Positions 1-6,064 are shown, numbered from the stretch's first letter. The stretch is DNA of 7,059 nucleotides from Oscillospiraceae bacterium (GCA_018055565.1 JAGPHI010000040.1:1-7059); one strand, 5' to 3'. Translations and numbers: made by a program. The notes: generated from the sequence alone by a model not told the origin.

Positions 1-133
1 TGTGGTGACGATGCTAACGATGTTTATCGGGCGCGTGGGGCCTGTGTCGCTTGCGATTACGCTTTCGGCAAAGCAACGCGACGATGCGGCTAAACGCTCC
101 ATCATGCCCGAGGCGCGTATCAACGTGGGTTAA
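1..133 (+). CDS. Potassium uptake protein, TrkH/KtrB family (C-terminal end only)
   Basis: The 3' end of a gene that begins before the window; codons run from base 2 and stop at TAA 131-133, giving 43 residues. They contain MFIGRVGPVSLAITL and end in PEARINVG. TrkH/KtrB membrane subunits of potassium channels typically end with a last transmembrane segment carrying MF(I/L)GRVGP and a short tail close to PEERILVG, so the match is specific despite the short length. In this family the membrane subunit forms the K+ path and works with a cytosolic KtrA/TrkA regulator, which may lie upstream and is not visible here. A hairpin follows the stop directly and an intrinsic terminator lies about 120 bases on, so this is probably the last gene of its transcript. 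KtrB and TrkH cannot be told apart from this fragment. Confidence 0.85.
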   Translation, partial: VVTMLTMFIGRVGPVSLAITLSAKQRDDAAKRSIMPEARINVG

Positions 134-152
134 GCGCGGCTTTATGCCGCGC
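134..152 (+). other. GC-rich hairpin directly after the transporter stop codon
   Basis: Perfect 7-bp inverted repeat gcgcggc / gccgcgc around the loop tttat, starting at the base after the TAA. No T-run follows, so it is not an intrinsic terminator by itself. It could protect the 3' end of the transporter mRNA or slow the polymerase ahead of the real terminator at 254-284. The function is inference. Confidence 0.45.
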
Positions 153-253
153 GGGCATACCGCTTGCGCCGCATTTGCGCAGCGTGCAGATGGGCGTTAT
201 CCTGTGCGGGTGTGTGCGTGCAAAAACGTGTAAAAAACAAACTTGTGAACAAT

Positions 254-288
254 AAATGCCCTGCGCTTTATGCGCAGGGCATTTTGTA
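254..288 (+). terminator. Intrinsic terminator of the potassium transporter gene, possibly bidirectional
   Basis: Perfect 13-bp stem, 254-266 (aaatgccctgcgc) with 272-284, loop tttat, followed by a short T-rich tail (ttttgtatt). The lower part of the stem is A/T, so the reverse strand also ends in T residues. No closer terminator is visible for the convergent chemoreceptor gene, so this hairpin may end both transcripts. Confidence 0.85.
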
Positions 289-477
289 TTGGCATTGGCT
301 TCGCTTGCGCGCGTGCGGATGTGTGTGGTGGCGTGTGGTGTGCGTTCTACTCACACGCCCCGTGTGGGGCGCGACTATCGCTTGCACGCGTGGTGTGTGT
401 CGTGTGGGTGGCGCTTGCACGCGTGGTGTGCGCGTGTGTGTGTGTGCGCGCCGTTCAATGGTACATTTGTGGGAATA
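286..477. repeat. GT-rich intergenic stretch with direct repeats and alternating purine-pyrimidine run
   Basis: No convincing gene lies in this stretch. It is strongly skewed to G and T on the + strand. The 19-base word cgcttgcacgcgtggtgtg occurs at 379-397 and again at 412-430, 33 bases apart; a degenerate relative (cgcttgcgcgcgtgcgg) lies at about 302-318. Bases 426-451 form an unbroken 26-base alternating purine-pyrimidine run of GT and GC steps. A GC hairpin, cgcccc / ggggcg with loop gtgt, lies at 356-371. On the minus strand this is the 3' untranslated region of the chemoreceptor gene. Confidence 0.6.
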
Positions 478-2277
478 TCAATATTTCTTTGCGGCTATTT
501 CTGCAAACACTTTATCGTTGCGATCCATTTTGGCAAGCATTTGCTGGTAATTGGCGTTGGCTTCAGCGATAAATTGTTCATCATTTTGCTTTTCAACCGG
601 GATATACGGCTTGCCAAATTCGCGCTGGCGCAAAGTAAATTTGCTCATTTGCTGCTTAAGTATGCTGGCGCTTTGCTGCATTTCGCTGCTGGCTGCCGAG
701 GATTCCTCGCAGCTGGCGGCGTTGCTTTCGGCGATGGCGGCGATGGAGGTAATGTTTTCATACACGCTGCCAATTTCGGTCTCCTGCTGACGCGAAGCCT
801 CGCTGATTGCGTCGATAACGCCGGAGGTGTTGATAATTTCATTGGCAATCTTGCCAAAGTTTTCATGCGTGCGCTTTGCCATTTTTGTGCCTTCATAGGA
901 TTTTTCGATGGTGCTTTGGATAATAACCTTGCTTTCGTCTGCGGCTGTGGAGCTTTTCAGTGCCAATTGGCGCACCTCGTCTGCCACTACGGCAAAGCCT
1001 TTGCCCGCCGTGCCTGCCCGTGCTGCTTCAATAGCGGCGTTCAGCGCAAGGATATTTGTTTGAAAGGCAATATCTTCAATGGATTTAATCACGGACGAAA
1101 CCCTGTCGGACGCAAGGCGTATCTCTTCCACCGCGGTAACCAGTTGTTCCATTTGGTCTGTGCTGCTGCGCACATCGGTTTGGATGCCCTCAAAATTATC
1201 CAGCACAACATGCACCTTCGACACATTGTCTGTGGCAAGGCGGCTCACGTGCTTAATGGATTCGGACAGTTGCGTAACCGAGGCCGCTTGCTCGGTGGCG
1301 CTGGCGGCCAGCGCGTCACTGGCGGTGGAAATTTGATTGGCATTGGCCGCCACATCACCGGATACTTCCAAAATGCTGGCGAACATTAAATCGTTGGATT
1401 GCACCATGCGATAAATGTTTTGCCCCAGCGTATCCTCTTTAGAGCGAATGTCCACAAACGCCGTCAGGTCGCCCTCGGCCACGCGCTTAATAACTTTAAC
1501 GTTATTTTGCAGGCCCAGCGCCATTTCTTTAAAGGCTTTTGTCATGACATGCACTTCGTTTTCCGGTGGGATGCCCGAAAGGTCAATCTCGTTTGTATCA
1601 ACATCGTCTTTGCCCAGCGCCAATTCTTTCGACCATTCGGCCACGCGCTGCACGGGATACGAAATGCGCTTGGCGGTTTTGCGCCCGAGCACAATTGAAA
1701 ACACAAGCCCCGCCGCAATTAAGAACACGCAAATGATAATCAGCTGCGCAATATTTTTTTGCAGCTGCGTATATCCTGCGGCGGACATGCGGCCATACTC
1801 GTTTGTAACCACGGTAATATCTGCGATAATCTCTGTTACGCGCGGCTTAATTTCTTTTAAGTAAGTGGCATACGCGTTATCATGGTTGATTGCAGCTTTG
1901 TCTAAGATGGAAAGCGCCTGCGAATGGATATAATCGTGCGGGGCTTTTAAGTGCTGCACAGCTTCGGCGATCACCGGATTTTCTAAATCCTCCGCCGAAA
2001 GCCCGCCCAGCCATTTGCCCAGGCCGCACTGGGTGGAATCGAGGCTGCCGGTAAATGCAGCCCCGCTGTTGATACTTTCTTCTAAGCTTAAAAGCCAAGA
2101 ATAATGCGCCACAACAGCGTCTTTTGTGGCATCTTGATTGGTGCGGTTATCGGTAACCGTTAATAAATTGAAATACATCATTGCCAAAAAACCCACCGTG
2201 ACAAGCGTCATTAAAATCGGCACTGCCAGCAAAGTGATATAGCCGGACATGATTTGTCCTTTGATACTTTTTTTCAT
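478..2277 (-). CDS. Methyl-accepting chemotaxis protein with extracytoplasmic CZB zinc-binding domain
   Basis: A 599-residue transmembrane chemoreceptor that would control CheA/CheW and so flagellar rotation. Order: short cytoplasmic N-terminus, membrane segment 1 (about 12-38), sensor region, membrane segment 2 (about 176-198), one HAMP domain followed by a second HAMP-like unit (RVAEGDL near 265), then a long signalling coiled coil. The hairpin tip at about 401-439 includes [20 protein letters not shown] and [15 protein letters not shown], nearly invariant in receptors. The sensor region fits the published CZB pattern exactly: H58-x2-W61, 22 residues, C84-x-L-G-x-W89, 24 residues, H114-x3-H118. 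The three His and one Cys are the expected zinc ligands. CZB domains are best known from cytoplasmic receptors such as TlpD, so a place between the membrane segments is notable. There is no C-terminal NWETF-like CheR tether. The start MKKSIKGQ at 2277 has aaggggc about 7 bases upstream; an in-frame ATG at 2355 would add 26 residues without a good ribosome site. Confidence 0.93.
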   Translation of the reverse strand: MKKSIKGQIMSGYITLLAVPILMTLVTVGFLAMMYFNLLTVTDNRTNQDATKDAVVAHYSWLLSLEESINSGAAFTGSLDSTQCGLGKWLGGLSAEDLENPVIAEAVQHLKAPHDYIHSQALSILDKAAINHDNAYATYLKEIKPRVTEIIADITVVTNEYGRMSAAGYTQLQKNIAQLIIICVFLIAAGLVFSIVLGRKTAKRISYPVQRVAEWSKELALGKDDVDTNEIDLSGIPPENEVHVMTKAFKEMALGLQNNVKVIKRVAEGDLTAFVDIRSKEDTLGQNIYRMVQSNDLMFASILEVSGDVAANANQISTASDALAASATEQAASVTQLSESIKHVSRLATDNVSKVHVVLDNFEGIQTDVRSSTDQMEQLVTAVEEIRLASDRVSSVIKSIEDIAFQTNILALNAAIEAARAGTAGKGFAVVADEVRQLALKSSTAADESKVIIQSTIEKSYEGTKMAKRTHENFGKIANEIINTSGVIDAISEASRQQETEIGSVYENITSIAAIAESNAASCEESSAASSEMQQSASILKQQMSKFTLRQREFGKPYIPVEKQNDEQFIAEANANYQQMLAKMDRNDKVFAEIAAKKY

Positions 2278-2371
2278 GTATGAGCCCCTTCGTGCTGCTG
2301 TGATAAAAGCAGCTTTTAAAAATGAATAAAAATTAAAAAATCGCCTGTATTGCAAAACAATATTTGTGTTT

Positions 2372-2400
2372 ATTGTATCAAAGCCGGCGGCAAATTACAA
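2372..2400 (-). promoter_or_regulatory. Sigma-A-type promoter of the chemoreceptor gene
   Basis: Reading the minus strand, TTGTAA (2400-2395), a 17-base spacer, then TACAAT (2377-2372). Transcription would start near 2365 and leave a leader of about 88 bases before the ATG at 2277. The leader is A/T-rich with no clear structure. The spacing is ideal and the hexamers are near consensus; the call rests on sequence only. Confidence 0.65.
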
Positions 2401-2432
2401 CAAAAATTCCTGATTTCTCTATTTTTTAGACA

Positions 2433-2472
2433 TAAAATTACGCTGATTTTCTGCACGCAGAAAATCAGCGTA
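2433..2472 (-). terminator. Intrinsic terminator of alr
   Basis: A perfect 16-bp inverted repeat, 2439-2454 with 2457-2472 (core cgctgattttctgc), with a tight loop of 2-4 bases. Read in the alr direction it is followed by attttatg. It lies about 47 bases past the alr stop codon and upstream of the chemoreceptor promoter, so it separates the two genes. The T-tail is short but the stem is long. Confidence 0.75.
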
Positions 2473-2518
2473 TTATAATGTAACCTTGCATGGCCAAGCA
2501 AACGCGTAAAAACAACGT

Positions 2519-3715
2519 TTAATCGAAAAAAATGCGCTGTGCTTGCACGGGCGTTTGCGCCAGATAATCCACGCAGCACACCTCGGCGCCGTTTTCGGTA
2601 TATACGCGGGGCACGCGGCGATTAATGCCGCACAGGATTTCATACGCAACGGTGCCTGCAAGTGCCGCGATATCCGACGCGCTGTTTGCACAGTTTGGCC
2701 CGAAAATGACGGCGGTATCGCCAGGGCACACGGCCTCAAGCGCCGACACATCCACCATCATTTGATCCATACACACCTTGCCGATGACTGGGCAGGCAAC
2801 GCCGTTTATCGTCACCATACCCTTGCCCGACATGGCGCGTGGATAGCCGTCGGCATAGCCCACGGTTAAGGTGGCCACCTTTGTTGCGTGCGCGGTGGTG
2901 TAGCTGCGCCCATAGCTTACATCGCGCCCCGCGGGCAGCGTTTTCACATGCGAAACCACGGCTTTCAGCGCCATCGCGGGAATAAGGCCGTCTATTTGGA
3001 TTTCGTCCGAGGGGTTTTCGCCGTATAAAATGATGCCGGGGCGCACCAACGTGTGCCCATATGCGCCAAAGGCGGCAAGCCCAGCCGAATTGCAGCAATG
3101 CACTGCGGAAAAACGCGCGCCGGCGTGCACAAGCGCTGCCACGGTTTCATTAAATAGGCGGTGCTGGCGCTCGGTGTAGGCGATATTGTCCGCAGAGATA
3201 CTGTCTGCAACCGAAAAATGTGTAAAAATGCCGCTGACGCAAAGGCCTTTTAAACGCGTGGCCTGCAAAATTTGCTCCACGGCTTCGGGGCAAGACGCAT
3301 CAAAACCCAAACGCCCCATGCCTGTGTCTACCTTAATATGCACATCCAGTGTTAGGCCCTTTTCGGCGGCGGCGGCGGATAGCGCCTGCGCATATTCGGG
3401 CGAAAACACGGTTTGCGTAAGCTGCTCGGAATGCAGCGCGCCCAATTGATTGGGCGGCGTATAGCCCAAAATCAGAATTGGCGTTTCAATTTTTGCCGCG
3501 CGCAGGTGCAGCGCCTCTTCCATAGAAGAAACACCCAGCCATTCGGCGCCCGCGTTTGCAAAAAGGCGCGCAGTTTGCACGTCTCCGTGGCCGTAGCCGT
3601 CGGCTTTCACAATGGCCATCACGCCTGCGCCCTGCGCAAGCGATTGAATGATATTAAAATTATGCCGCAGGGCATCAAGGCTAATCTCGGCCCAGCATCT
3701 GCGCAATATTGTCAA
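2519..3715 (-). CDS. alr: Alanine racemase
   Basis: A 398-residue cytoplasmic PLP enzyme that interconverts L- and D-alanine and so supplies D-Ala for peptidoglycan. Visible family landmarks in order: N-terminal WAEISLDALRHN; the PLP-lysine motif AIVKADGYGHG with K37; HIKVDTGMGRLGF with R135; VRPGIILYG with R225 and Y231; VGYADGYPR with the second catalytic base Y287; and GKVCMDQ with M316 and D317 of the substrate site. Length and N-terminus are normal and no key residue is missing. The start codon is TTG at 3715-3713; GGAGG lies 9 bases upstream, no ATG is better placed, and family alignment (residues just before WAEI) supports it. The gene stands alone: it has its own terminator, and the array of palindromes lies upstream. 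A degradative rather than biosynthetic racemase (the dadX role) cannot be excluded from sequence, but there is no alanine dehydrogenase next to it. Confidence 0.97.
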   Translation of the reverse strand: MTILRRCWAEISLDALRHNFNIIQSLAQGAGVMAIVKADGYGHGDVQTARLFANAGAEWLGVSSMEEALHLRAAKIETPILILGYTPPNQLGALHSEQLTQTVFSPEYAQALSAAAAEKGLTLDVHIKVDTGMGRLGFDASCPEAVEQILQATRLKGLCVSGIFTHFSVADSISADNIAYTERQHRLFNETVAALVHAGARFSAVHCCNSAGLAAFGAYGHTLVRPGIILYGENPSDEIQIDGLIPAMALKAVVSHVKTLPAGRDVSYGRSYTTAHATKVATLTVGYADGYPRAMSGKGMVTINGVACPVIGKVCMDQMMVDVSALEAVCPGDTAVIFGPNCANSASDIAALAGTVAYEILCGINRRVPRVYTENGAEVCCVDYLAQTPVQAQRIFFD

Positions 3716-3746
3716 ATGGATTCGCCTCCGAAATCAAACTATGATC

Positions 3747-3752
3747 ATTGTA
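3747..3752 (-). promoter_or_regulatory. Possible -10 box of alr
   Basis: Minus-strand TACAAT lies within tatacaat, about 30 bases upstream of the TTG start. No good -35 element stands 16-18 bases further up (atacaa at 17). A weak promoter or one needing an activator is possible. A second candidate is the extended -10 (TGGTATAAT) at 4014-4022 inside the palindrome array. Confidence 0.3.
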
Positions 3753-3793
3753 TACTGCGCACTTGGCGTTTGTATAGCATATACAGCGAGCAG

Positions 3794-3841
3794 GGTGGAA
3801 TATGCATCCCTACGCTGCGCGTGGGGACATAAAGGTATAAT
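3794..3841 (+). repeat. Long direct repeat, copy A
   Basis: About 48 bases: ggtggaatatgcat, hairpin tccctacgc-tgc-gcgtgggga (9 bp with one G-T pair), then acataaaggtataat. It matches copy B at 3949-3998: the right side (gtggggacataaaggtataa and one more T) is identical over 21 bases, the left flank matches at about 10 of 14 positions, and only the hairpin interior differs. Confidence 0.75.
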
Positions 3842-3905
3842 TGTGCATCGGCCTTTGGCCGGCGCTTTTTAATTAGAATGGCCGTGGCAGAGCCACATAT
3901 GGCCG

Positions 3906-3930
3906 AGAATAACTGCAATGCAGTTATTCT
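3906..3930. repeat. Palindrome that overlaps its neighbour
   Basis: Perfect stem agaataactgc / gcagttattct around the triplet aat (11 bp; 10 bp if the loop opens to five). Its right arm shares bases 3926-3930 with the left arm of the next palindrome, so the two stems cannot both form fully. Confidence 0.7.
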
Positions 3931-3956
3931 ACCATATCCGCAGGATATGGTAGAAT
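3926..3956. repeat. Perfect 14-bp palindrome with triplet loop
   Basis: attctaccatatcc (3926-3939), loop gca, and its exact complement 3943-3956. The outer part of the stem is the recurring linker word in inverted orientation (attctacc / ggtagaat). There is no T-run on either side, so it is not a plain terminator. Confidence 0.75.
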
Positions 3957-3998
3957 TGTCATCCCCGAGCTCTGCGAGTGGGGACATAAAGGTATAAT
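3949..3998 (+). repeat. Long direct repeat, copy B
   Basis: Second copy of the element at 3794-3841: ggtagaattgtcat, an imperfect hairpin (tcccc / gggga outer pairs, ctc-tgc-gag inner pairs, with an unpaired gag on the left), then acataaaggtataat. Differences from copy A are confined to the left flank and hairpin interior. Confidence 0.75.
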
Positions 3999-4021
3999 AA
4001 CGACTATGTCGTTATTATACC
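3991..4021. repeat. Perfect 14-bp palindrome closing the array
   Basis: ggtataataacgac (3991-4004), loop tat, exact complement 4008-4021. Each arm contains a TATAAT box, one per strand. The minus-strand box is preceded by TGG, so it reads as an extended -10 pointing towards alr. Confidence 0.75.
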
Positions 4022-4083
4022 ATAAACCCTTTGCAAAATAACACAAATTTGCGCAAAAGTTTTTGAAAATGGGCAATGAGGAA

Positions 4084-4119
4084 CGCAGAGATACAAAGAG
4101 CAATCGCAAGATACAAAGA
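4084..4119 (+). repeat. Short tandem repeat upstream of the rplM promoter
   Basis: agatacaaaga occurs at 4089-4099 and 4109-4119, each preceded by cgca (with one extra g in the first copy), giving a period of about 20 bases. It lies between the palindrome array and the rplM promoter. Otherwise nothing recognisable is seen from 4022 to 4157. Confidence 0.45.
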
Positions 4120-4157
4120 CCTGTGCGTTTGCCAATTAAAAAAATGAAAAAAAGTGC

Positions 4158-4186
4158 TTGACGCGGCACAAGTTTTTCGCTATAAT
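4158..4186 (+). promoter_or_regulatory. Strong sigma-A promoter of rplM-rpsI
   Basis: TTGACG (4158-4163), a 17-base spacer, then a perfect TATAAT (4181-4186). An A-rich stretch just upstream (4139-4153) could serve as an UP element. Transcription would start near 4193. This is as expected for a heavily expressed ribosomal protein operon. Confidence 0.88.
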
Positions 4187-4192
4187 CAATGT

Positions 4193-4284
4193 TGCGCCCA
4201 TCTGCGAGGATTACTCGTCGCTTTGCAGCGTATCGCTCGCATAACGGGCCTTTCGGATATAACTCAATTTTTAGGAGGTACAAT
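4193..4284 (+). promoter_or_regulatory. Structured 5' leader of rplM-rpsI, candidate L13 autoregulatory leader
   Basis: The leader is about 90 bases long. tgcgag (4203-4208) pairs with ctcgca (4236-4241) and encloses a small hairpin cgct-ttgc-agcg (4219-4230); a further gggcc-ttt-cgg fold follows at about 4246-4256. AGGAGG at 4273-4278 is 6 bases before the ATG. Firmicutes are known to carry an L13-binding leader ahead of rplM-rpsI that represses the operon. The position fits, but I could not match the consensus by eye, so the identity is inference. Confidence 0.45.
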
Positions 4285-4713
4285 ATGAGCACAACTCTTG
4301 CGAAACCCAGCACCGTTGCACGCAAGTGGTTTTTGATCGACGCTGCCGGCAAGCCCCTGGGCCGCACCGCTGCGAAAGCTGCTGTTTTGCTGCGCGGCAA
4401 AAACAAGGTTACCTTTACGCCCAATGTGGATTGCGGCGACCATGTGGTAATCATCAACTGCGACAAAGCCGTTTTAACTGGCAACAAAATGGAGCAGAAA
4501 ATTTACTACCATCACAGCGGCTGGATTGGCGGCATGAAAGCCGTTAAAGCCCGCACCTTGATGTCCTCGGATTCCCGCAAGGCAATGACGCTTGCTGTGA
4601 AAGGCATGCTGCCCGGCAATACGCTTGGCGCATCTGCTTTAAAGCGCTTGCGCACATACAAGGGCGCCGAGCATGATAATGCAGCACAAAAGCCCGAAGC
4701 TTACACACTTTAA
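4285..4713 (+). CDS. rplM: 50S ribosomal protein L13
   Basis: A 142-residue protein, normal length for bacterial L13 (uL13), an early-assembling protein that binds 23S rRNA in the large subunit. Visible family features: RKWFLIDAAGKPLGR (13-27), DHVVIINCDKAVLTG (52-66), the YYHHSGW block (74-80), and the signature VKGMLPGNTLGASALKRLR (105-123) followed by YKGAEH. The start is ATG 4285 with AGGAGG 6 bases upstream. An in-frame ATG at 4189 lies at about the transcription start and is not used. It is the first gene of a two-gene operon with rpsI 19 bases on. The protein may also act as repressor of its own leader, as known in related bacteria. Confidence 0.98.
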   Translation: MSTTLAKPSTVARKWFLIDAAGKPLGRTAAKAAVLLRGKNKVTFTPNVDCGDHVVIINCDKAVLTGNKMEQKIYYHHSGWIGGMKAVKARTLMSSDSRKAMTLAVKGMLPGNTLGASALKRLRTYKGAEHDNAAQKPEAYTL

Positions 4714-4732
4714 TAGGAGGCATTAGAATACT

Positions 4733-5131
4733 ATGTACGAGACAAAGCCATATTTCTACGGCACAGGCCGTCGTAAAAGTTCTGTTGCCCGCGTTCGAGT
4801 GTACAACGGCACAGGCAAGGTTGTTATCAATGACCGCGAAATGGACGACTATTTCGGCCTCGAAACCTTAAAACTCATTGTTCGTCAGCCGCTTGTGCTT
4901 GCGGGCGTTGAAGGCAAATTTGATATCGTTGTTCGCGTTGCGGGCGGCGGTGTTTCCGGCCAGGCCGGCGCAATCCGTCACGGCCTTTCCCGCGCGCTTT
5001 TGCTGTATGATGAAAACCTGCGTGGCGCACTGAAAAAAGCAGGCTTCCTCACACGCGACCCGCGTATGAAAGAGCGTAAAAAATACGGCCTCAAGGCTGC
5101 GCGTCGTGCACCGCAGTTCTCGAAGCGCTAA
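4733..5131 (+). CDS. rpsI: 30S ribosomal protein S9
   Basis: A 132-residue protein, standard length for bacterial S9 (uS9), which sits in the head of the small subunit. N-terminal [15 protein letters not shown] (9-23), the signature [19 protein letters not shown] (71-89), and a highly basic tail [18 protein letters not shown]. In the family the final Lys-Arg reaches into the P site and touches the tRNA anticodon loop; both residues are present. ATG 4733 is preceded by AGGAGG at 4715-4720, 12 bases away, a rather long spacing. It is co-transcribed with rplM and ended by the terminator at 5145-5177. Confidence 0.98.
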   Translation: MYETKPYFYGTGRRKSSVARVRVYNGTGKVVINDREMDDYFGLETLKLIVRQPLVLAGVEGKFDIVVRVAGGGVSGQAGAIRHGLSRALLLYDENLRGALKKAGFLTRDPRMKERKKYGLKAARRAPQFSKR

Positions 5132-5144
5132 TATCGGATTTATG

Positions 5145-5180
5145 GGGAGTGCCTGTTATACAGGCACTCCCTTTTTTCTT
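5145..5180 (+). terminator. Intrinsic terminator of the rplM-rpsI operon
   Basis: Stem gggagtgcctgt (5145-5156) with its exact complement 5160-5171, loop tat, followed by ttttttctt. This is a textbook Rho-independent terminator 13 bases after the rpsI stop. On the minus strand no T-run follows, so it is a weaker stop for the convergent merR-type gene, whose stop codon is about 40 bases away. Confidence 0.95.
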
Positions 5181-5209
5181 CGCTTTGTTCAGCCAGCTGA
5201 TGCCATAAG

Positions 5210-5995
5210 TTACGCAATGGGAATCCACACTTCGTATAAATCTTGCATGGAAGCTGGCGATATTGCGATATAGCGCAAGATAATATCCGACACAATACGG
5301 TATTGCTTTTCTTGCAGATGAGACACAATGGCCTGCATGGCAAGAGGCTCGCTCACATAGTCCCATTCCAAAAGCGTATAAAGATATTTTTGGGCTTTCC
5401 CGCCATGAAAAAGCACTTTTTGATACGCAATTTGCTGCTGTTCCAAATAAAACAAATTGGATGGCGTGATGGCGGTAGCAAAAGCCGAATGGCCTAAAAG
5501 TGCGCCGTCTACAAAATGCTGCGGCTTTACACACAAATATTGCTGCGTGTAATCGGCGCATAGTTCGTGGCGCAGCGAGGTAAAGGCGCTGCCCTCAAAC
5601 ATGGCCAGCACAATGTCTTCGCTGTTATAGCGCAGCTGAAACGGGCCGTCCATTGCGATTATGTAGCGCGTGCGGGATTTCAGGGTTTTTAACACGCGCT
5701 GACACGCTTGCAACTCTTCCATTTTTTGCTGGGTTTCGATTTCTTTTGCGTATAGGCGTTTATCGATGTTTGCATAGCTTTGCCCATCGGTGATTTCTTT
5801 AATTTCGTCAATGGAAAAACCCGCTGTTTTTAAATATAATATGGCTCGAATTTTGATGATGTGCGGCAAAGTATAAAAGCGGTAAGACGTTTTGGAATCC
5901 ACAATGGGCTTTAGCAAGCCCTTTTTTTCATAAAATCGGATTGAAAAGGCGGAAATACCAAACAATTTTGCCACATCGCCAATCGAATACTGCAT
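5210..5995 (-). CDS. MerR-family transcriptional regulator with GyrI-like effector domain
   Basis: A 261-residue protein. Residues 2-70 form the winged helix-turn-helix of the MerR family: YSIGDVAKLFGIS (3-15), the IRFYEKKGLLKP motif (19-30), SYRFYT (37-42) and a second helical unit near LYLKTAGFSIDEIKEI (53-68). A long dimerisation helix follows at about 75-108. The last 145 residues look like a BmrR/GyrI-type ligand-binding domain, ending in LYEVWIPIA, close to the usual final strand of that fold. Members of this class usually sense small hydrophobic or cationic compounds; the ligand here is unknown. The Cys pattern of metal-sensing MerR proteins is absent. ATG 5995 has AGGAGG 8 bases upstream. 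It is divergent from the Cache sensor gene and convergent with rpsI. Dyads in its own promoter suggest autoregulation. Confidence 0.9.
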   Translation of the reverse strand: MQYSIGDVAKLFGISAFSIRFYEKKGLLKPIVDSKTSYRFYTLPHIIKIRAILYLKTAGFSIDEIKEITDGQSYANIDKRLYAKEIETQQKMEELQACQRVLKTLKSRTRYIIAMDGPFQLRYNSEDIVLAMFEGSAFTSLRHELCADYTQQYLCVKPQHFVDGALLGHSAFATAITPSNLFYLEQQQIAYQKVLFHGGKAQKYLYTLLEWDYVSEPLAMQAIVSHLQEKQYRIVSDIILRYIAISPASMQDLYEVWIPIA

Positions 5996-6016
5996 TTTAT
6001 TGCCCTCCTACAAACT

Positions 6017-6031
6017 TTGTGCCTAGCACAA
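6017..6031. promoter_or_regulatory. Palindrome TTGTGC-CTA-GCACAA, candidate operator (copy 1)
   Basis: Perfect 6+3+6 dyad placed over the predicted transcription start of the merR-type gene, where a bound repressor would block initiation. The same arms recur at 6202-6216 upstream of the sensor gene. Confidence 0.55.
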
Positions 6032-6035
6032 GCTT

Positions 6036-6064
6036 AGTATAGCAGTATTCTGCTGTATTGTACA
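6036..6064 (-). promoter_or_regulatory. Promoter of the merR-type gene
   Basis: Minus-strand TGTACA (6064-6059), 17-base spacer, TATACT (6041-6036); transcription would start near 6029. Two inverted repeats overlap it: tgctgta-ttg-tacagca (6051-6067) over the -35, and agcag-tatt-ctgct (6041-6054) inside the spacer. A dyad between -35 and -10 is the usual binding place of MerR proteins, though their spacers are normally 19-20 bases. Confidence 0.5.

Larger units (their letters stand above)
3794..4021. repeat. Array of seven short palindromes with three-base loops, joined by a recurring linker
   Basis: Noncoding array in the alr-rplM gap. Seven dyads with a central triplet follow one another: 3807-3827 (loop tgc), 3849-3861 (ttt), 3884-3896 (aga), 3906-3930 (aactgc-aat-gcagtt core), 3926-3956 (gca), 3963-3983 (imperfect, tgc), 3991-4021 (tat). 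Between them a linker of the form GGTRKAAT(W) recurs six times in alternating orientation: direct at 3794, 3834, 3949 and 3991; inverted near 3925-3932 and 4014-4021. Stem sequences differ but stem and loop sizes are alike. This suggests a REP- or MITE-like noncoding element, or several nested copies. The two GTGGGGAC-ending hairpins resemble the widespread cccacgc-tctgc-gcgtggg type of intergenic repeat, as far as I recall. No transposase or terminal duplication is visible. Confidence 0.7.

Noticed and set aside
256..1389. A long open frame on the + strand opposite the 3' half of the chemoreceptor gene.
   Set aside because: It lies antisense to a clear receptor gene, begins inside the terminator and GT-rich tract, and its product is a low-complexity Cys/Gly/Phe-rich sequence. 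It is a by-product of the codon use of the real gene.
2278..2355. A 26-residue N-terminal extension of the chemoreceptor starting at 2355.
   Set aside because: There is no ribosome binding site there. The ATG at 2277 has one and gives the usual short basic N-terminus before the first membrane segment.
2333..2368. A flagellar sigma-28-type promoter for the chemoreceptor (GGCGATTT resembling the -10).
   Set aside because: The TAAA element is not found 15 bases upstream (AATA instead), while a sigma-A promoter with 17-base spacing lies close by.
3845..3870. An intrinsic terminator on the + strand (cggcc-ttt-ggccg followed by cgcttttt).
   Set aside because: The stem is only 5 bp before a mismatch, the T-run is offset by several bases, and no gene runs into it on that strand. 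It is listed as part of the palindrome array.
3794..4021. A CRISPR array.
   Set aside because: The repeated words are too short, alternate in orientation, are unevenly spaced, and are separated by palindromes rather than unique spacers.
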